Positions 29,389 to 38,653 are shown, numbered from the stretch's first letter. The stretch: DNA of 64,000 bases from Burkholderiales bacterium PBB1 (GCA_002255905.1 NKIN01000002.1:580373-644372); one strand, 5' to 3'. Translations and numbers: made by a program. Notes: generated by a model from the sequence alone, not told the origin.

Positions 29389-30408
29389 ATGGTCACGCCG
29401 CCGTTGACACACCACGAGATCCTCGCGCTGGTCGCACCGTTCACCGCGCGCGGCCGGCATGTCGATCTGGCTGCAAGCGATCGGGCCGAGCGTCGGCTGG
29501 TGTTCAAGCGGATCCACCATGCCGAACAGGCCGATGGATCGCCAGAACTTCGGGAGACCCTGGTGCTGGAGAACGCGAGCGCCAAGGATTTCCGCCTGAC
29601 GCGTCGCCTGTCGTTGCCCATGGGACTCGAAGCCACGTTGCACACCGAAGGCCGCGATCCTGGCGAGTTGCTGGCGCGCATCGAAGCCATCCCGCTGCGC
29701 CGGCAGATCCGCTGGCAGCCGGGTTTCGTGATCGCCGAGCACCATCGGCTGGATGCATCCACGCCGGCCGGCCGTGATGCAGCGGCCACAGCAATGATCC
29801 TGACGCACGCCACCGCGCAGATCGGCGCACTGACGGTGGAGCTCAAGCTGCCTGCGCTGGGCGGGATTCCGGCCGAACTTGAGCTGAAGATGGCAACCGA
29901 GCGCCTGGCGTGGTGGCCCGAGGACCTGCTCGCGGTGCTGGGCTGGAGCTGGGCTCGGTTGATACGCGCTGGCGGCGCCTGGAAATGCAGCCTGCGTGTC
30001 CGCGGAAAGTCCGAGGCACGCAGCCGCGATGCCGAGCAGAAGTTCGAACGCACCGCCGAGCACCTGGTACAGACCTTCGCTGCGCCCCCTCAACGCTTTC
30101 ACGAGCGTTGGGCATCGCGACGCTGGGGCGTGACCGTGCGGCGCGCGATCCCGCTGGTGGTCACGGTGGCGCTGATCGGCACCGCTGCGGCGGTGCCCAG
30201 CATGGGTCTGTCGGAAGACTCGCTGTGGCGCATGGTCGTGTTCCAGTCGCCGCCGTTGCTGCTGGTGCTGGTGTTCTGCTTTCGCGAGCTGCCGCAGATC
30301 GAGATTCCGCCGTGGCCGCGCGGTCTGACCCAGCCCCATTGGTTCACCACACCGGTCACGGTTGACACCGACCAGACTGCGGCCCCCTCCTCTGCAACCA
30401 CACCATGA
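29389..30408 (+). CDS. Unrecognised membrane protein, 339 aa
   Basis: I do not recognise a family. The first about 250 residues are soluble with charged and basic stretches (for example RVRGKSEARSRDAEQKFERTAEHL at about 205-228). Two membrane helices follow (about residues 254-272 and 285-303) and a short Pro-rich tail. An in-frame ATG at 29299 would add 30 residues but overlaps the DUF2805 gene; 29389 has GGGG upstream. It ends 16 bp before the MoxR gene, so it may belong to that operon. Confidence 0.6.
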   Translation: MVTPPLTHHEILALVAPFTARGRHVDLAASDRAERRLVFKRIHHAEQADGSPELRETLVLENASAKDFRLTRRLSLPMGLEATLHTEGRDPGELLARIEAIPLRRQIRWQPGFVIAEHHRLDASTPAGRDAAATAMILTHATAQIGALTVELKLPALGGIPAELELKMATERLAWWPEDLLAVLGWSWARLIRAGGAWKCSLRVRGKSEARSRDAEQKFERTAEHLVQTFAAPPQRFHERWASRRWGVTVRRAIPLVVTVALIGTAAAVPSMGLSEDSLWRMVVFQSPPLLLVLVFCFRELPQIEIPPWPRGLTQPHWFTTPVTVDTDQTAAPSSATTP

Positions 30409-30423
30409 CCTGATGGGTGATCG

Positions 30424-31533
30424 ATGCTCGGCAACCCGATGAACATTCCTCCGATCTCGATCAGCGCGGCCAAGGCCGCACTGATCGAGCAGTACGCCGA
30501 CCCCACGCTGCGCAAGCGAGCCACCATGTTGTGGGGCACACGCGGGGTCGGCAAGTCGTCGGTGGTGCGGCAGGTGGCGGCGCACTTCGGTGTGCCGCTG
30601 GTCGATCTGCGATTGACCACGATCGAGCCAGTGGACATCCGGGGCGCCATCTACGCCGACGAGGTTCAGGGCAAGACGGTGTGGTTCCCGCCGGAGTTCC
30701 TCCCGGCGCCCGATCAGTCTGCGGGCATCCTGTTCCTCGACGAGCTCACCGCGGCCGACCAGCGCCTGCAGATTTCGGCTTACTCGCTGATCCTCGATCG
30801 CCGCGTCGGCAACTACCGGCTGCCCGAGGGTTGGCAGGTGATCGCCGCCGGCAACGCGAGTTTTCATGGCGCGGTCAGCCACGACATGGGCACGGCGCTC
30901 GCCGACCGGATGTTCCACTTCAATGTGCAGACGGTGATCGACGCCTTTCTGGCGCACGCCCTCACCAGCGGTTTCGCGCCCGAGGTCATGGCGTATCTGA
31001 AGGTGCGGCCCGATCGCCTGGACGACACCCCGTCCCAGCTGGCCAACGACCACCTGATCGGCGCCAGCCCGCGCGGTTGGGAAGACATCTCGAACGTGCT
31101 GCAGTCGGGGTTGTCAGAGCAGGCGCAGCGGGTGTTCGTGCAGGGTCGCATCGGCGCGGCGAACGCGGCTGAATTCTTCGGCGTGCTGCGCGAGTTGCAG
31201 GCCGCGGTCGATGTGGTGCGGCTGCTCGGCTGCCAGCCCGGGGCAGAAACCCAGGCCCTGCTGCCCAAGACACTCGACGGCCTCTACGGCATGGTCTACG
31301 GGTTGCTCGCCGCCAGCACCGATGGCCCCACGCTGGCCCGCGCGCTGGAGATCATCGAAGAGCTGCCCGAGGTGCGCAGCAACGTTGCGCTGCCAGTGCG
31401 CGAAGCGCAGACGCTGGCGATGGAGCTGCTGATGCAGTCGGCGCTCGACAAGGGGCTCGAGGCCGCCATCCTCGACAGCGCGGCGTACCGACGCTACGCC
31501 GAGCGCCGCAGCCGAGAGAGCCAGGGTGGTTGA
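30424..31533 (+). CDS. MoxR-family AAA+ ATPase
   Basis: A 369-aa ATPase. Walker A GTRGVGKSS at residues 38-46, Walker B GILFLDELTAA and sensor-1 VIAAGN are intact. MoxR ATPases act with VWA-domain partners as chaperones for cofactor insertion or complex assembly; the partner is the next gene, which overlaps by 8 bp. An ATG five codons later (30439) is also possible. Target unknown. Confidence 0.88.
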   Translation: MLGNPMNIPPISISAAKAALIEQYADPTLRKRATMLWGTRGVGKSSVVRQVAAHFGVPLVDLRLTTIEPVDIRGAIYADEVQGKTVWFPPEFLPAPDQSAGILFLDELTAADQRLQISAYSLILDRRVGNYRLPEGWQVIAAGNASFHGAVSHDMGTALADRMFHFNVQTVIDAFLAHALTSGFAPEVMAYLKVRPDRLDDTPSQLANDHLIGASPRGWEDISNVLQSGLSEQAQRVFVQGRIGAANAAEFFGVLRELQAAVDVVRLLGCQPGAETQALLPKTLDGLYGMVYGLLAASTDGPTLARALEIIEELPEVRSNVALPVREAQTLAMELLMQSALDKGLEAAILDSAAYRRYAERRSRESQGG

Positions 31534-32866
31534 CCCGGCCTGCGCGCCGATCGATCCCGAGGTGCCGTTCGCGTTGTTCCAGCACCGCGGCACCCGGGCG
31601 ATTCAGCGCATGGTCGAGTACGCGCCGTCCACGGGCGGCCTGGCGTTGTGGGTGCAGCATCAGGACGTGTCCGACGATGATGCGCAGCGCATCGAGCGTG
31701 GTGCTTCGTCGAAAGCACCGGCGCCGCCCGTCACCACCGACGGTTACACCATCCGCTACAGCGCCGCCTTCGACGCCTTGCCGCTCCCCGAACAGGTGGG
31801 CTGGGTGGCCCACGAAGTGCTGCACATCGCATTGCGCCATGCGCAGCGGTTTCTCGATCTGCAGCACCGGCTGGGCGACGCCGATCTGCAGTTGTTCAAT
31901 CTGTGTGCCGATGCCATCGTCAACAGCACGCTCGACCACCTGAGCTGGCTGCAACTGCCTGCCAAGGCGGTGACGATCGACCAGTTGCTGGCCGCCGAAG
32001 TCGGCATGCAGAAGAACGTCGAGGCGGCGCTGCTGGAATGGGATGTCGAGCGCCTGTACCGGGCCATCGACGACCGCCGCCCCCAGGAACGGGGCGGCAA
32101 ACGCGATGGTCCTCGCGCGGCCAGTGTGCGCGCGCTGGGTCGCACCGATCAGGCCGATCTGAAACCGGCAGCGGACACCCGGGAGGCGCCTGAAAAAGGA
32201 GCCGAGCAAGCCCGCGAGTGGAGCGAGCGCATCGCCCGCGCCCACGCGAACGACGGCGAGTTCTCGATGCTGCGCACCTTGATCGCCGACGTGCCCAGCA
32301 CCCACACGCCGTGGGAGCAGGTGCTGCGGACCCAACTCGCGCGCAGCCTCGCACCCAAGCGCGACATCTCGTGGTCGCGGCCGTCGCGCTCGTACCTTGC
32401 GAACCAGGGGCGCGCCGGATCGAGTCGGCGCATGCCCTGGGAGCCAGGGTTCAGTTCATCGAAGGCATCGCCCAGGCTGGTGGTGATCGTCGACGTCTCG
32501 GGCTCGATCGACGACACGCTGATGCAGCGCTTTGCCTGCGAGGTCGAGGCCATCGTGCGTCGGCTCGAAGCCGCCCTGGTGCTCGTGATCGGCGACGAGC
32601 AGGTGCAACAGGTCACTCGGTTCGAGCCGGCACGTGCGGTGCGCGGCGGCAGCGGCTTGCGCGACATCGTGTTCCAGGGAGGTGGCGGCACCGATTTCAC
32701 ACCACTGCTCGAGGAGGCCGACGGGCACCGGCCGGACATCGGCGTCGTGCTGACCGACCTCGATGGCCCGGCGTACTTTCGCCCGCGCTGGCCTGTGATC
32801 TGGGCGGTGCCCGAGGCGCATGGGGCGGCACATGCCCCGTTCGGCCGCAAGCTGGTGCTGCGCTAG
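31526..32866 (+). CDS. Metallopeptidase-like / VWA-like domain protein (DUF2201 type)
   Basis: A 446-aa protein with two parts. The N-terminal half holds HEVLH (residues 96-100), a zinc HExxH motif, in AHEVLHIALRHAQRF. The C-terminal half is VWA-like with VIVDVSGSID as MIDAS and GGGGTDFTPLLEEA. This architecture is the usual partner of MoxR ATPases of the type encoded upstream. GTG start at 31526, overlapping the MoxR stop. Substrate unknown. Confidence 0.86.
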   Translation: MVDPACAPIDPEVPFALFQHRGTRAIQRMVEYAPSTGGLALWVQHQDVSDDDAQRIERGASSKAPAPPVTTDGYTIRYSAAFDALPLPEQVGWVAHEVLHIALRHAQRFLDLQHRLGDADLQLFNLCADAIVNSTLDHLSWLQLPAKAVTIDQLLAAEVGMQKNVEAALLEWDVERLYRAIDDRRPQERGGKRDGPRAASVRALGRTDQADLKPAADTREAPEKGAEQAREWSERIARAHANDGEFSMLRTLIADVPSTHTPWEQVLRTQLARSLAPKRDISWSRPSRSYLANQGRAGSSRRMPWEPGFSSSKASPRLVVIVDVSGSIDDTLMQRFACEVEAIVRRLEAALVLVIGDEQVQQVTRFEPARAVRGGSGLRDIVFQGGGGTDFTPLLEEADGHRPDIGVVLTDLDGPAYFRPRWPVIWAVPEAHGAAHAPFGRKLVLR

Positions 32867-32902
32867 CGGTTCAGCGGGCGACCCTGGCGCGCTGGATGCC
32901 GG

Positions 32903-33448
32903 CTATTTCAGCCACGTCAGCGTCTGCTTGAAACGAGGGTGCGTGCAGCTGCGCAGCCACTCGAAGGCGACCATCTCGACGCTCACGATCTCGGCCCCCG
33001 CCTGTCGCAGGCGTTGCATGGCCAGTTCGTGGTTGCGGGCCGTTCGCGAGCCACAGGCATCGGCGACCACCGACACCTTCAGATCCGCCGCCAGCAGGCT
33101 CAGTGCGGTCTGCAGCAGACAAACATGGGCTTCGCAGCCAGCGATGACGATTTCGCGCGGCGCCTTCATCCCATCGAGGGGCAGCAGTTCGAGCAGCCCG
33201 TCGGCACAGGCGTCGAAGTGCATCTTCGACAAGGTGGTCTCGCACCGCTGCCGGATGGCGTCGTCGTTCGGCCCGAGGCCGCGCGGGTTCTGCTCGGTGC
33301 CGTAGACCGGGATGCCGAGTTCGCGGGCGACCTCTGCGACGCGCACTGCCTGCGCCAGCACCTCGGCCCCTTGGTGGATGGCCGGCAGCAATTTCTGCTG
33401 GTAGTCCACGAGCACCAGCACCGAGTTCGTGGCGTCGATCGGCTTCAC
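32903..33448 (-). CDS. Isochorismatase-family hydrolase
   Basis: A 181-aa cysteine hydrolase-like protein: VLVLVDYQQKLLPAI has the catalytic Asp, and VIAGCEAHVCLLQTAL has the nucleophile Cys. The GTG at 33448 overlaps the tetR stop (GTGA), which indicates coupled translation; the GTG at 33493 is less likely. The substrate could be a small amide or hydroxamate; the family alone does not say. Regulated together with the TetR gene. Confidence 0.82.
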   Translation of the reverse strand: MKPIDATNSVLVLVDYQQKLLPAIHQGAEVLAQAVRVAEVARELGIPVYGTEQNPRGLGPNDDAIRQRCETTLSKMHFDACADGLLELLPLDGMKAPREIVIAGCEAHVCLLQTALSLLAADLKVSVVADACGSRTARNHELAMQRLRQAGAEIVSVEMVAFEWLRSCTHPRFKQTLTWLK

Positions 33449-34197
33449 CGGACTGGGGTCAGTGGGCGTGACGCGCTGGGCGCCTGGGTGCACGACCGCG
33501 TGATCAGCGCATCGAGATAGCGGTCGAACAAGGCCTGCGATTCCTGGCGGAACATGCGGATGCGGCCGGTGTGGCTGAGCAGCAGCAGCCCCACGATGTG
33601 GGCAAACAAGGCCGTGACCTCGGCTTGCGCCTCGATGCTGCTCAGGCCGAGCGCGGCCAGCGCCTGCTGTGTCGGTGCAAGCGCATCGCGCAACCGGGCG
33701 TTGAGCTGCTCGTTCAGGGTGGGTGTCAGGCCGCGCGGCTGCATGCCGTGGAACAGATAGAAGCCGAGGTCGAGATCGCGCGGGCTCTCGCGGTAGAACT
33801 CGAAGAAGGCGGTGGCCTTGGCTCGCAGCGTGCGTTTCGCCAGGCTCAGGCGGGCCACTTCGGCATCGTCAGGGGCTGCTCGCAGATCCGGTGCCGGTTC
33901 GGCTGCCGCGACAAAGGCGTTGAGCCGCTCCAGCGATTCGCCGAGCAGCGCGCCGTAGACCTCTTCCTTGCTCGAAAAGTAGCTGTAGATCGCACCGGGG
34001 GTGTAGCCGGCACGCTTGGCAATCTCTCGCAGGCTGGCGCCCTCGAGACCCAGTTCCAGGAACGCTGAGCGGGCAGCGGCGAGCACCATGCCACGACGCA
34101 CATCCGTGACTGCACGCTGGCGTGCGCTGCGTGCGTCGCTGTCAGCCGGAGCCTGGGCGGCAGGCTCGGGCAGCAGGGCTTTGCCGGTTCGAGACAT
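33445..34197 (-). CDS. TetR-family transcriptional regulator
   Basis: A 250-aa regulator. The HTH lies at about residues 37-85 (AARSAFLELGLEGASLREIAKRAGYTPGAIYSYFSSKEE). The remainder is the ligand-binding helical domain. Divergent from the HpaB-family gene across a 73-bp region with a perfect 15-bp palindrome, so it probably represses itself, the hydrolase and the divergent flavoprotein gene. Confidence 0.9.
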   Translation of the reverse strand: MSRTGKALLPEPAAQAPADSDARSARQRAVTDVRRGMVLAAARSAFLELGLEGASLREIAKRAGYTPGAIYSYFSSKEEVYGALLGESLERLNAFVAAAEPAPDLRAAPDDAEVARLSLAKRTLRAKATAFFEFYRESPRDLDLGFYLFHGMQPRGLTPTLNEQLNARLRDALAPTQQALAALGLSSIEAQAEVTALFAHIVGLLLLSHTGRIRMFRQESQALFDRYLDALITRSCTQAPSASRPLTPVR

Positions 34198-34224
34198 TCC
34201 AAAATTCTACATTGCAAGGCCGAA

Positions 34225-34239
34225 TTGAACAGTGTTCAA
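34225..34239. promoter_or_regulatory. TetR operator candidate
   Basis: Perfect 15-bp palindrome TTGAACA-G-TGTTCAA, 28 bp upstream of the tetR start and 32 bp upstream of the ATG of the divergent gene. A GTG within it (34232) is in frame with the flavoprotein but is rejected as a start because it sits inside the operator. Confidence 0.75.
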
Positions 34240-34270
34240 ATACTGGCCCGACGACCCGAAAGCGAGCCTC

Positions 34271-35920
34271 ATGACTGCCGCCCCGCCCGAACATCCACCG
34301 GCCCAAGAACGTGCCACGGGGGCGGCGACCGCCCAGCTGATGACCGCGAGCGACTACCGCGAATCGCTGCGCCGTTACCGGCCCGTGGTGTACGTCGATG
34401 GGCAACTGATCGACTCGGTGGCCGACGCGCCCAGCCTGCAGCCGGGCGTTCAGGCGCTGGGTGTCACTTACGACTTCGCGCATCGTCCCGAGATGGCGCC
34501 GTTGATGACGGCAGTGCAGACGACCACCAGCGGCAAGGTTGTCAACCGCATGCTGCACATCAACGAATCGGCCGGCGACCTGCTGAACAAGCTGGAGGCG
34601 GTGCGCCTGCTGTGCCAGGAAACTGGCTGTGCCCAGCGCTACCTGGCACACGATGCACTGAACGCCATCGGCCAGGTCAGCGCGCGCATCGACGATGCCC
34701 GTGGCAGCACCGAACACCGTGCGCGCTTTACCCATTACCTGCAGCGCGTGCAGGACGAAGACCTGTCGCTCGGCATCGCGATGACCGATGCCAAGGGCGA
34801 CCGCTCACGCAAGCCGCATCAGCAGGCCAACCCCGACACCTACGTCCACATCGTCGAGCGCAACGCCAAGGGCATCGTGATCTCGGGCACCAAGGCGATC
34901 GTCACGGGCGCGCCCTACATGCACGAGTTCCTCGTGATGCCGGGGCGCCACATGGGCGAGGAAGACGCAGCCTTCGCGGTGTGCTGTGCAGTGCCGGTCG
35001 ATGCCAAGGGGATCACCATCGTGGCGCGGCCTGCAGGGCGGCCCGGCGACAAGGTCGAGCATGGCGCCGCGCTGTTTTCCCGCCGCTATGGCCAATCGAC
35101 CGGCGTGGTGATCTTCGACCAGGTGTTCGTGCCCTGGGAGCGGGTGTTCTTCGCCGACGAGTGGGAACACTCGGGCACGCTGACCTACCACTACGCGACC
35201 CACCACCGCCACAGCTGCATCGCGGCGCGCGCCGGTTTTGGCGACCTGCTGATCGGCGCCGGCGCCCTGATGTGCGAGGCCAACGGCTTCGATCCCGGTG
35301 AGACCAGCAGCCTGCGCGATCCGATGGTCGAGCTGATCAAGATCACCGAAGGCTTCTTCGCCTGTGGCGTGGCCGCCAGCGTGTATGGCCTGCGCGACGA
35401 GTACAGCGGCAACTTCATGCCCGAGCCGGTGTTCAGCAACATCGGCAAGCTCTTGCTTGCCACACAGATTTACGACATGCACCGGCTGGCGCACGAGGTG
35501 TCGGGCGGCCTGGTCGTCGCCCTGCCCGGCCCCGACGAAGACCACAACCCGGCCACCGCCGCCACGCTGGCGGAAGTGTTGCGCGCCAACCCGGCGGTGC
35601 CGTACGACAAGCGCATCGAAGTGGCGCGCTTCGTCGAGGACCTGACTGCGTCGTACCAGGGTGGCTGGTATTCGGTCATCAGCCTGCACGGTGGCGGCTC
35701 GCCGGCTGCAATGAAGCAGGAAATCTGGCGCAACTACCCGGTGGGCAACAAGGTCGATCTGGTCGAGCGCCTGCTCGACCGCGGTGTCTTGACCCCCGAG
35801 CAGCCCGACGAAGCCCGGGCCATCACCCGCAACCGTCAGCCCGGCCGCTGCTGCGACACCGGTTGCACGGTGCCTGGGCAGGCGGTGATGGTGCCGTTGC
35901 CAACGCCTCACCGACGATAG
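34271..35920 (+). CDS. HpaB / 4-hydroxybutyryl-CoA dehydratase family flavoprotein
   Basis: A 549-aa member of the family joining 4-hydroxyphenylacetate 3-hydroxylase (HpaB) and 4-hydroxybutyryl-CoA dehydratase (AbfD). AbfD-like landmarks are DALNAI (128-133), HHRHS (311-315), GFGDLLIGAGA and HEVSGGLVVALPGPDEDHNP. AbfD binds [4Fe-4S] through Cys99, Cys103, His292 and Cys299 (from memory). By alignment these are Cys120, Tyr124, His312 and Ala319 here, so the cluster is probably missing. A flavin hydroxylase or oxidase is therefore more likely, and a flavin reductase is encoded at 39.5 kb. The last about 40 residues (Cys/Pro-rich) are unusual. Confidence 0.75.
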   Translation: MTAAPPEHPPAQERATGAATAQLMTASDYRESLRRYRPVVYVDGQLIDSVADAPSLQPGVQALGVTYDFAHRPEMAPLMTAVQTTTSGKVVNRMLHINESAGDLLNKLEAVRLLCQETGCAQRYLAHDALNAIGQVSARIDDARGSTEHRARFTHYLQRVQDEDLSLGIAMTDAKGDRSRKPHQQANPDTYVHIVERNAKGIVISGTKAIVTGAPYMHEFLVMPGRHMGEEDAAFAVCCAVPVDAKGITIVARPAGRPGDKVEHGAALFSRRYGQSTGVVIFDQVFVPWERVFFADEWEHSGTLTYHYATHHRHSCIAARAGFGDLLIGAGALMCEANGFDPGETSSLRDPMVELIKITEGFFACGVAASVYGLRDEYSGNFMPEPVFSNIGKLLLATQIYDMHRLAHEVSGGLVVALPGPDEDHNPATAATLAEVLRANPAVPYDKRIEVARFVEDLTASYQGGWYSVISLHGGGSPAAMKQEIWRNYPVGNKVDLVERLLDRGVLTPEQPDEARAITRNRQPGRCCDTGCTVPGQAVMVPLPTPHRR

Positions 35921-35982
35921 CGATTCGCGATTCGTGGCCCGCCGGTATCCTCTGGCCTCGAACTGAATCCCCCGTAAACCTG

Positions 35983-37098
35983 ATGAGCGACTTGTTTTCA
36001 CCCTGGCAGCTCGGCGCGCTGCGCCTTCCCAACCGCATCGTCGTGGCGCCGATGTGCCAGTACTCGGCCACCGACGGCACGCCGGGCGACTGGCACATGA
36101 TCCACCTGGGACACTTGGCGTTGTCGGGTGCCGGGCTGCTGATCCTCGAGGCCACGGCGGTGTCGCCCGAGGGCCGGATCTCTCCGCAGGATCTGGGGCT
36201 GTATTCCGATGCCAACGAGGCGGGGCTGGCGCGCGTGTTGTCGGCCATCCGCACCCACTCGCCGATCGCGGTGGCGGTGCAGATCGCCCATGCGGGTCGC
36301 AAGGCGTCGAGCCGTGCGCCCTGGGAGGGCGGCTCGCAGATCCGTCCTGACGAGCCGAGTGGCTGGCAAACGGTTTCGGCCTCGAACCTGCCGCATTCAG
36401 ACAGTGAAGTGCCGCCGCATGCACTCGACCGCGTCGGCCTCGCCAAGGTGCGTGACGACTTTGTGGCCACGGCTCGTCGTGCCGCGCGACTGGGTTTCGA
36501 CGGCATCGAAATCCACGCCGCGCACGGCTACCTGCTGCACCAGTTCCTCTCGCCACTGTCCAACCAGCGCACCGACGAGTACGGCGGCAGCCTTGAGAAC
36601 CGCATGCGCTTTCCGCTGGAGGTGTTCGACGCCGTGCGCGACGTTTTTCCAGCAGACAAACCGGTGTGGGCGCGGGTGTCGGCCACCGATTGGGTCGCAG
36701 GCGGATGGGATCTCGAGGGCACGCTCGCGTTCTCGCAGGCGCTGAAGGCGCGCGGCTGCGCTGCGGTGCATGTCTCGACCGGCGGGTTGTCACCTGCGCA
36801 GGCCATCCCGCTGGCGCCGGGTTACCAGGTGGACTTTGCTCAGCGCGTCAAGGCCGAGGTGGGGCTCCCGACCATCGCGGTCGGCCTGATCACGGAGGCC
36901 GAGCAGGCCGAGGCCATCATCGCCAGTGGCCAGGCCGATGCTGTGGCGCTGGCGCGGGCGATGCTGTACGACCCGCGCTGGCCCTGGCACGCCGCTGCGA
37001 AGCTGGGCGCCAAGGTCACCGCGCCGCCGCAGTACTGGCGTTCGCAGCCGCGCGAGTTCAAGGATCTGTTCGAGGCGGCCCGTTTCGGCCAGCGCTAG
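35983..37098 (+). CDS. NADH:flavin oxidoreductase, Old Yellow Enzyme family (YqjM-like)
   Basis: A 371-aa FMN enzyme that reduces activated C=C bonds. N-terminal LPNRIVVAPMCQYSATDG includes the Cys of the YqjM branch; QIAHAGRKAS, GFDGIEIHAAHGYLLHQFLSPLSNQRTDEYGGSLENR and the C-terminal DAVALARAMLYDPRWPWHAA are canonical. The ATG at 35983 gives the standard N terminus. It follows the flavoprotein gene after 62 bp and converges on the aldehyde dehydrogenase gene. Confidence 0.92.
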   Translation: MSDLFSPWQLGALRLPNRIVVAPMCQYSATDGTPGDWHMIHLGHLALSGAGLLILEATAVSPEGRISPQDLGLYSDANEAGLARVLSAIRTHSPIAVAVQIAHAGRKASSRAPWEGGSQIRPDEPSGWQTVSASNLPHSDSEVPPHALDRVGLAKVRDDFVATARRAARLGFDGIEIHAAHGYLLHQFLSPLSNQRTDEYGGSLENRMRFPLEVFDAVRDVFPADKPVWARVSATDWVAGGWDLEGTLAFSQALKARGCAAVHVSTGGLSPAQAIPLAPGYQVDFAQRVKAEVGLPTIAVGLITEAEQAEAIIASGQADAVALARAMLYDPRWPWHAAAKLGAKVTAPPQYWRSQPREFKDLFEAARFGQR

Positions 37099-37119
37099 CC
37101 ACCGAGCGGGCCGGCCTCG

Positions 37120-38598
37120 TCAACCCAGCACAAAGGGGTTGGCGATGCCCGGTTTCGGGTTGATGAACACGCTCTTCGATTCCAGGTATTCATAGATCGC
37201 CCGGATGCCGTTTTCGCGGCCGAGGCCTGAGGCCTTGACGCCGCCGAACGGCGCCATGTAGCTCACCACGCGGTAGGCATTGACCCACACCGTGCCGGCC
37301 TTCAGGCGTTTGGGCATTGTCATGGCGCGCTCGAGGTCGCGCGTCCACAGGCCGGCGGCCAGGCCGTAGGCCGTGTCGTTGGCGATGGCCACGGCCTCGT
37401 CGTCGGTGTCGAACGGGATCACCACCAGCAGCGGGCCGAACACCTCTTCCTGCGCGATGCGCATGTCGTTGCGCACGCCGGTGAAGATCGTGGGCTCGAC
37501 GAACAGACCCTTCTCGCACCCTGGCCGACGCGAGCGTTCGCCACCCAGCACGCAGGTGGCACCCTCGGAGCGGGCCACATCGATGTAATGCAGCACCTTG
37601 GCCAGCTGAGGCGCAGTCGACACCGGGCCGACATTCGTGCTCTTGTCGAGCGGGTCGCCGAGCCTGGCGGTCTTCATGAACTCGACCAGCCGTGCCACGA
37701 CCTCGTCGTGCACCGCGCGCTGCACCAGCAGCCGCGAGCCCGCCATGCAGGTCTGGCCGGTGGCGGCGAAGATGCCCGACACGATGCCCTTGACGGCGTC
37801 GTCGAGTGCGGCGTCGGCGAACACGATGTTGGCCGACTTGCCGCCCAGCTCGAGCGACACCCGCTTGAAATCGGTGGCTGCGTTCAGGTACACACTGCGC
37901 CCACCCGATTCGCTGCCGGTGAAGGCCACCTTGGCCACCCGCGGGTGCTTCACCAGCGGCTCGCCCACGTCGAGCCCGAAGCCGGTGACGACGTTGAACA
38001 CGCCCGGCGGGAAACCGGCCTGCGCGACCAGTTCGGCGAAGAACACCGTCGATGCCGAAGAAAATTCCGACGGCTTTACCACGATGGTGTTGCCCGCCGC
38101 CAGCGCCGGAGCGATCTTCCAGGCGGCGAGCAGCAACGGCGAGTTCCACGGCGCAATGGCCGCAATCACGCCGAGCGGCTCGTAGGTGATGTAGTGAAAC
38201 ATGCCGGGTTTGTCGATCGGCGTCACCGCGCCTTCGACCTTGTCGGCCAGGCCCCCGTAGTAGTAGAACCACTGCGGCAGGTACTTCATCTGCCCCAGCA
38301 TTTCGGCCTTCAACTTGCCGTTGTCGCGCACTTCCAGATCGGCCAGGTGCTCGGCGTTCTCGGCGATCAGGTCGCCCAGCCGGTGCAGCAACTGACCTCG
38401 CGCACTGGCCGTCAGCCGCGGCCATGGGCCCTCTTCGAAGGCCCGATGGGCTGCTGTCACCGCCAGATCGACATCGCGCGCATCGGCCTTCGGGAACTGT
38501 GCCCAGGTCTCGCCGGTGGCCGGGTTCATGCTGTCGAAAACTTCACCGCCGATGGCGTCGGCGGCCTGGCCGCCTATGTGCATGCGAAAACGTTCCAC
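37120..38598 (-). CDS. NAD(P)-dependent aldehyde dehydrogenase
   Basis: A 492-aa aldehyde dehydrogenase. Catalytic Cys in GQTCMAGSRLL, general base Glu in ELGGKSANIVF, and AIAPWNSPLLLAAWKIAPALAAGNTIVVKPSE are intact. A GTG start at 38598 (VERFRMHIGG) has GAGG 7 nt upstream; longer frames lack a site. Most like betaine/phenylacetaldehyde or hydroxymuconic-type enzymes; substrate not resolvable. Divergent from an XRE-cupin regulator. Confidence 0.92.
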   Translation of the reverse strand: MERFRMHIGGQAADAIGGEVFDSMNPATGETWAQFPKADARDVDLAVTAAHRAFEEGPWPRLTASARGQLLHRLGDLIAENAEHLADLEVRDNGKLKAEMLGQMKYLPQWFYYYGGLADKVEGAVTPIDKPGMFHYITYEPLGVIAAIAPWNSPLLLAAWKIAPALAAGNTIVVKPSEFSSASTVFFAELVAQAGFPPGVFNVVTGFGLDVGEPLVKHPRVAKVAFTGSESGGRSVYLNAATDFKRVSLELGGKSANIVFADAALDDAVKGIVSGIFAATGQTCMAGSRLLVQRAVHDEVVARLVEFMKTARLGDPLDKSTNVGPVSTAPQLAKVLHYIDVARSEGATCVLGGERSRRPGCEKGLFVEPTIFTGVRNDMRIAQEEVFGPLLVVIPFDTDDEAVAIANDTAYGLAAGLWTRDLERAMTMPKRLKAGTVWVNAYRVVSYMAPFGGVKASGLGRENGIRAIYEYLESKSVFINPKPGIANPFVLG

Positions 38599-38653
38599 GT
38601 GGTTTCCTCGGGTCAGTGCTGTGCTGGAAGCGATCAACTAGGGATGTCGCCGA

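Noticed and set aside
34232..34270. GTG start at 34232 for the HpaB-family gene
   Set aside because: It falls in the middle of the 15-bp operator and lacks a Shine-Dalgarno; the ATG at 34271 is better.
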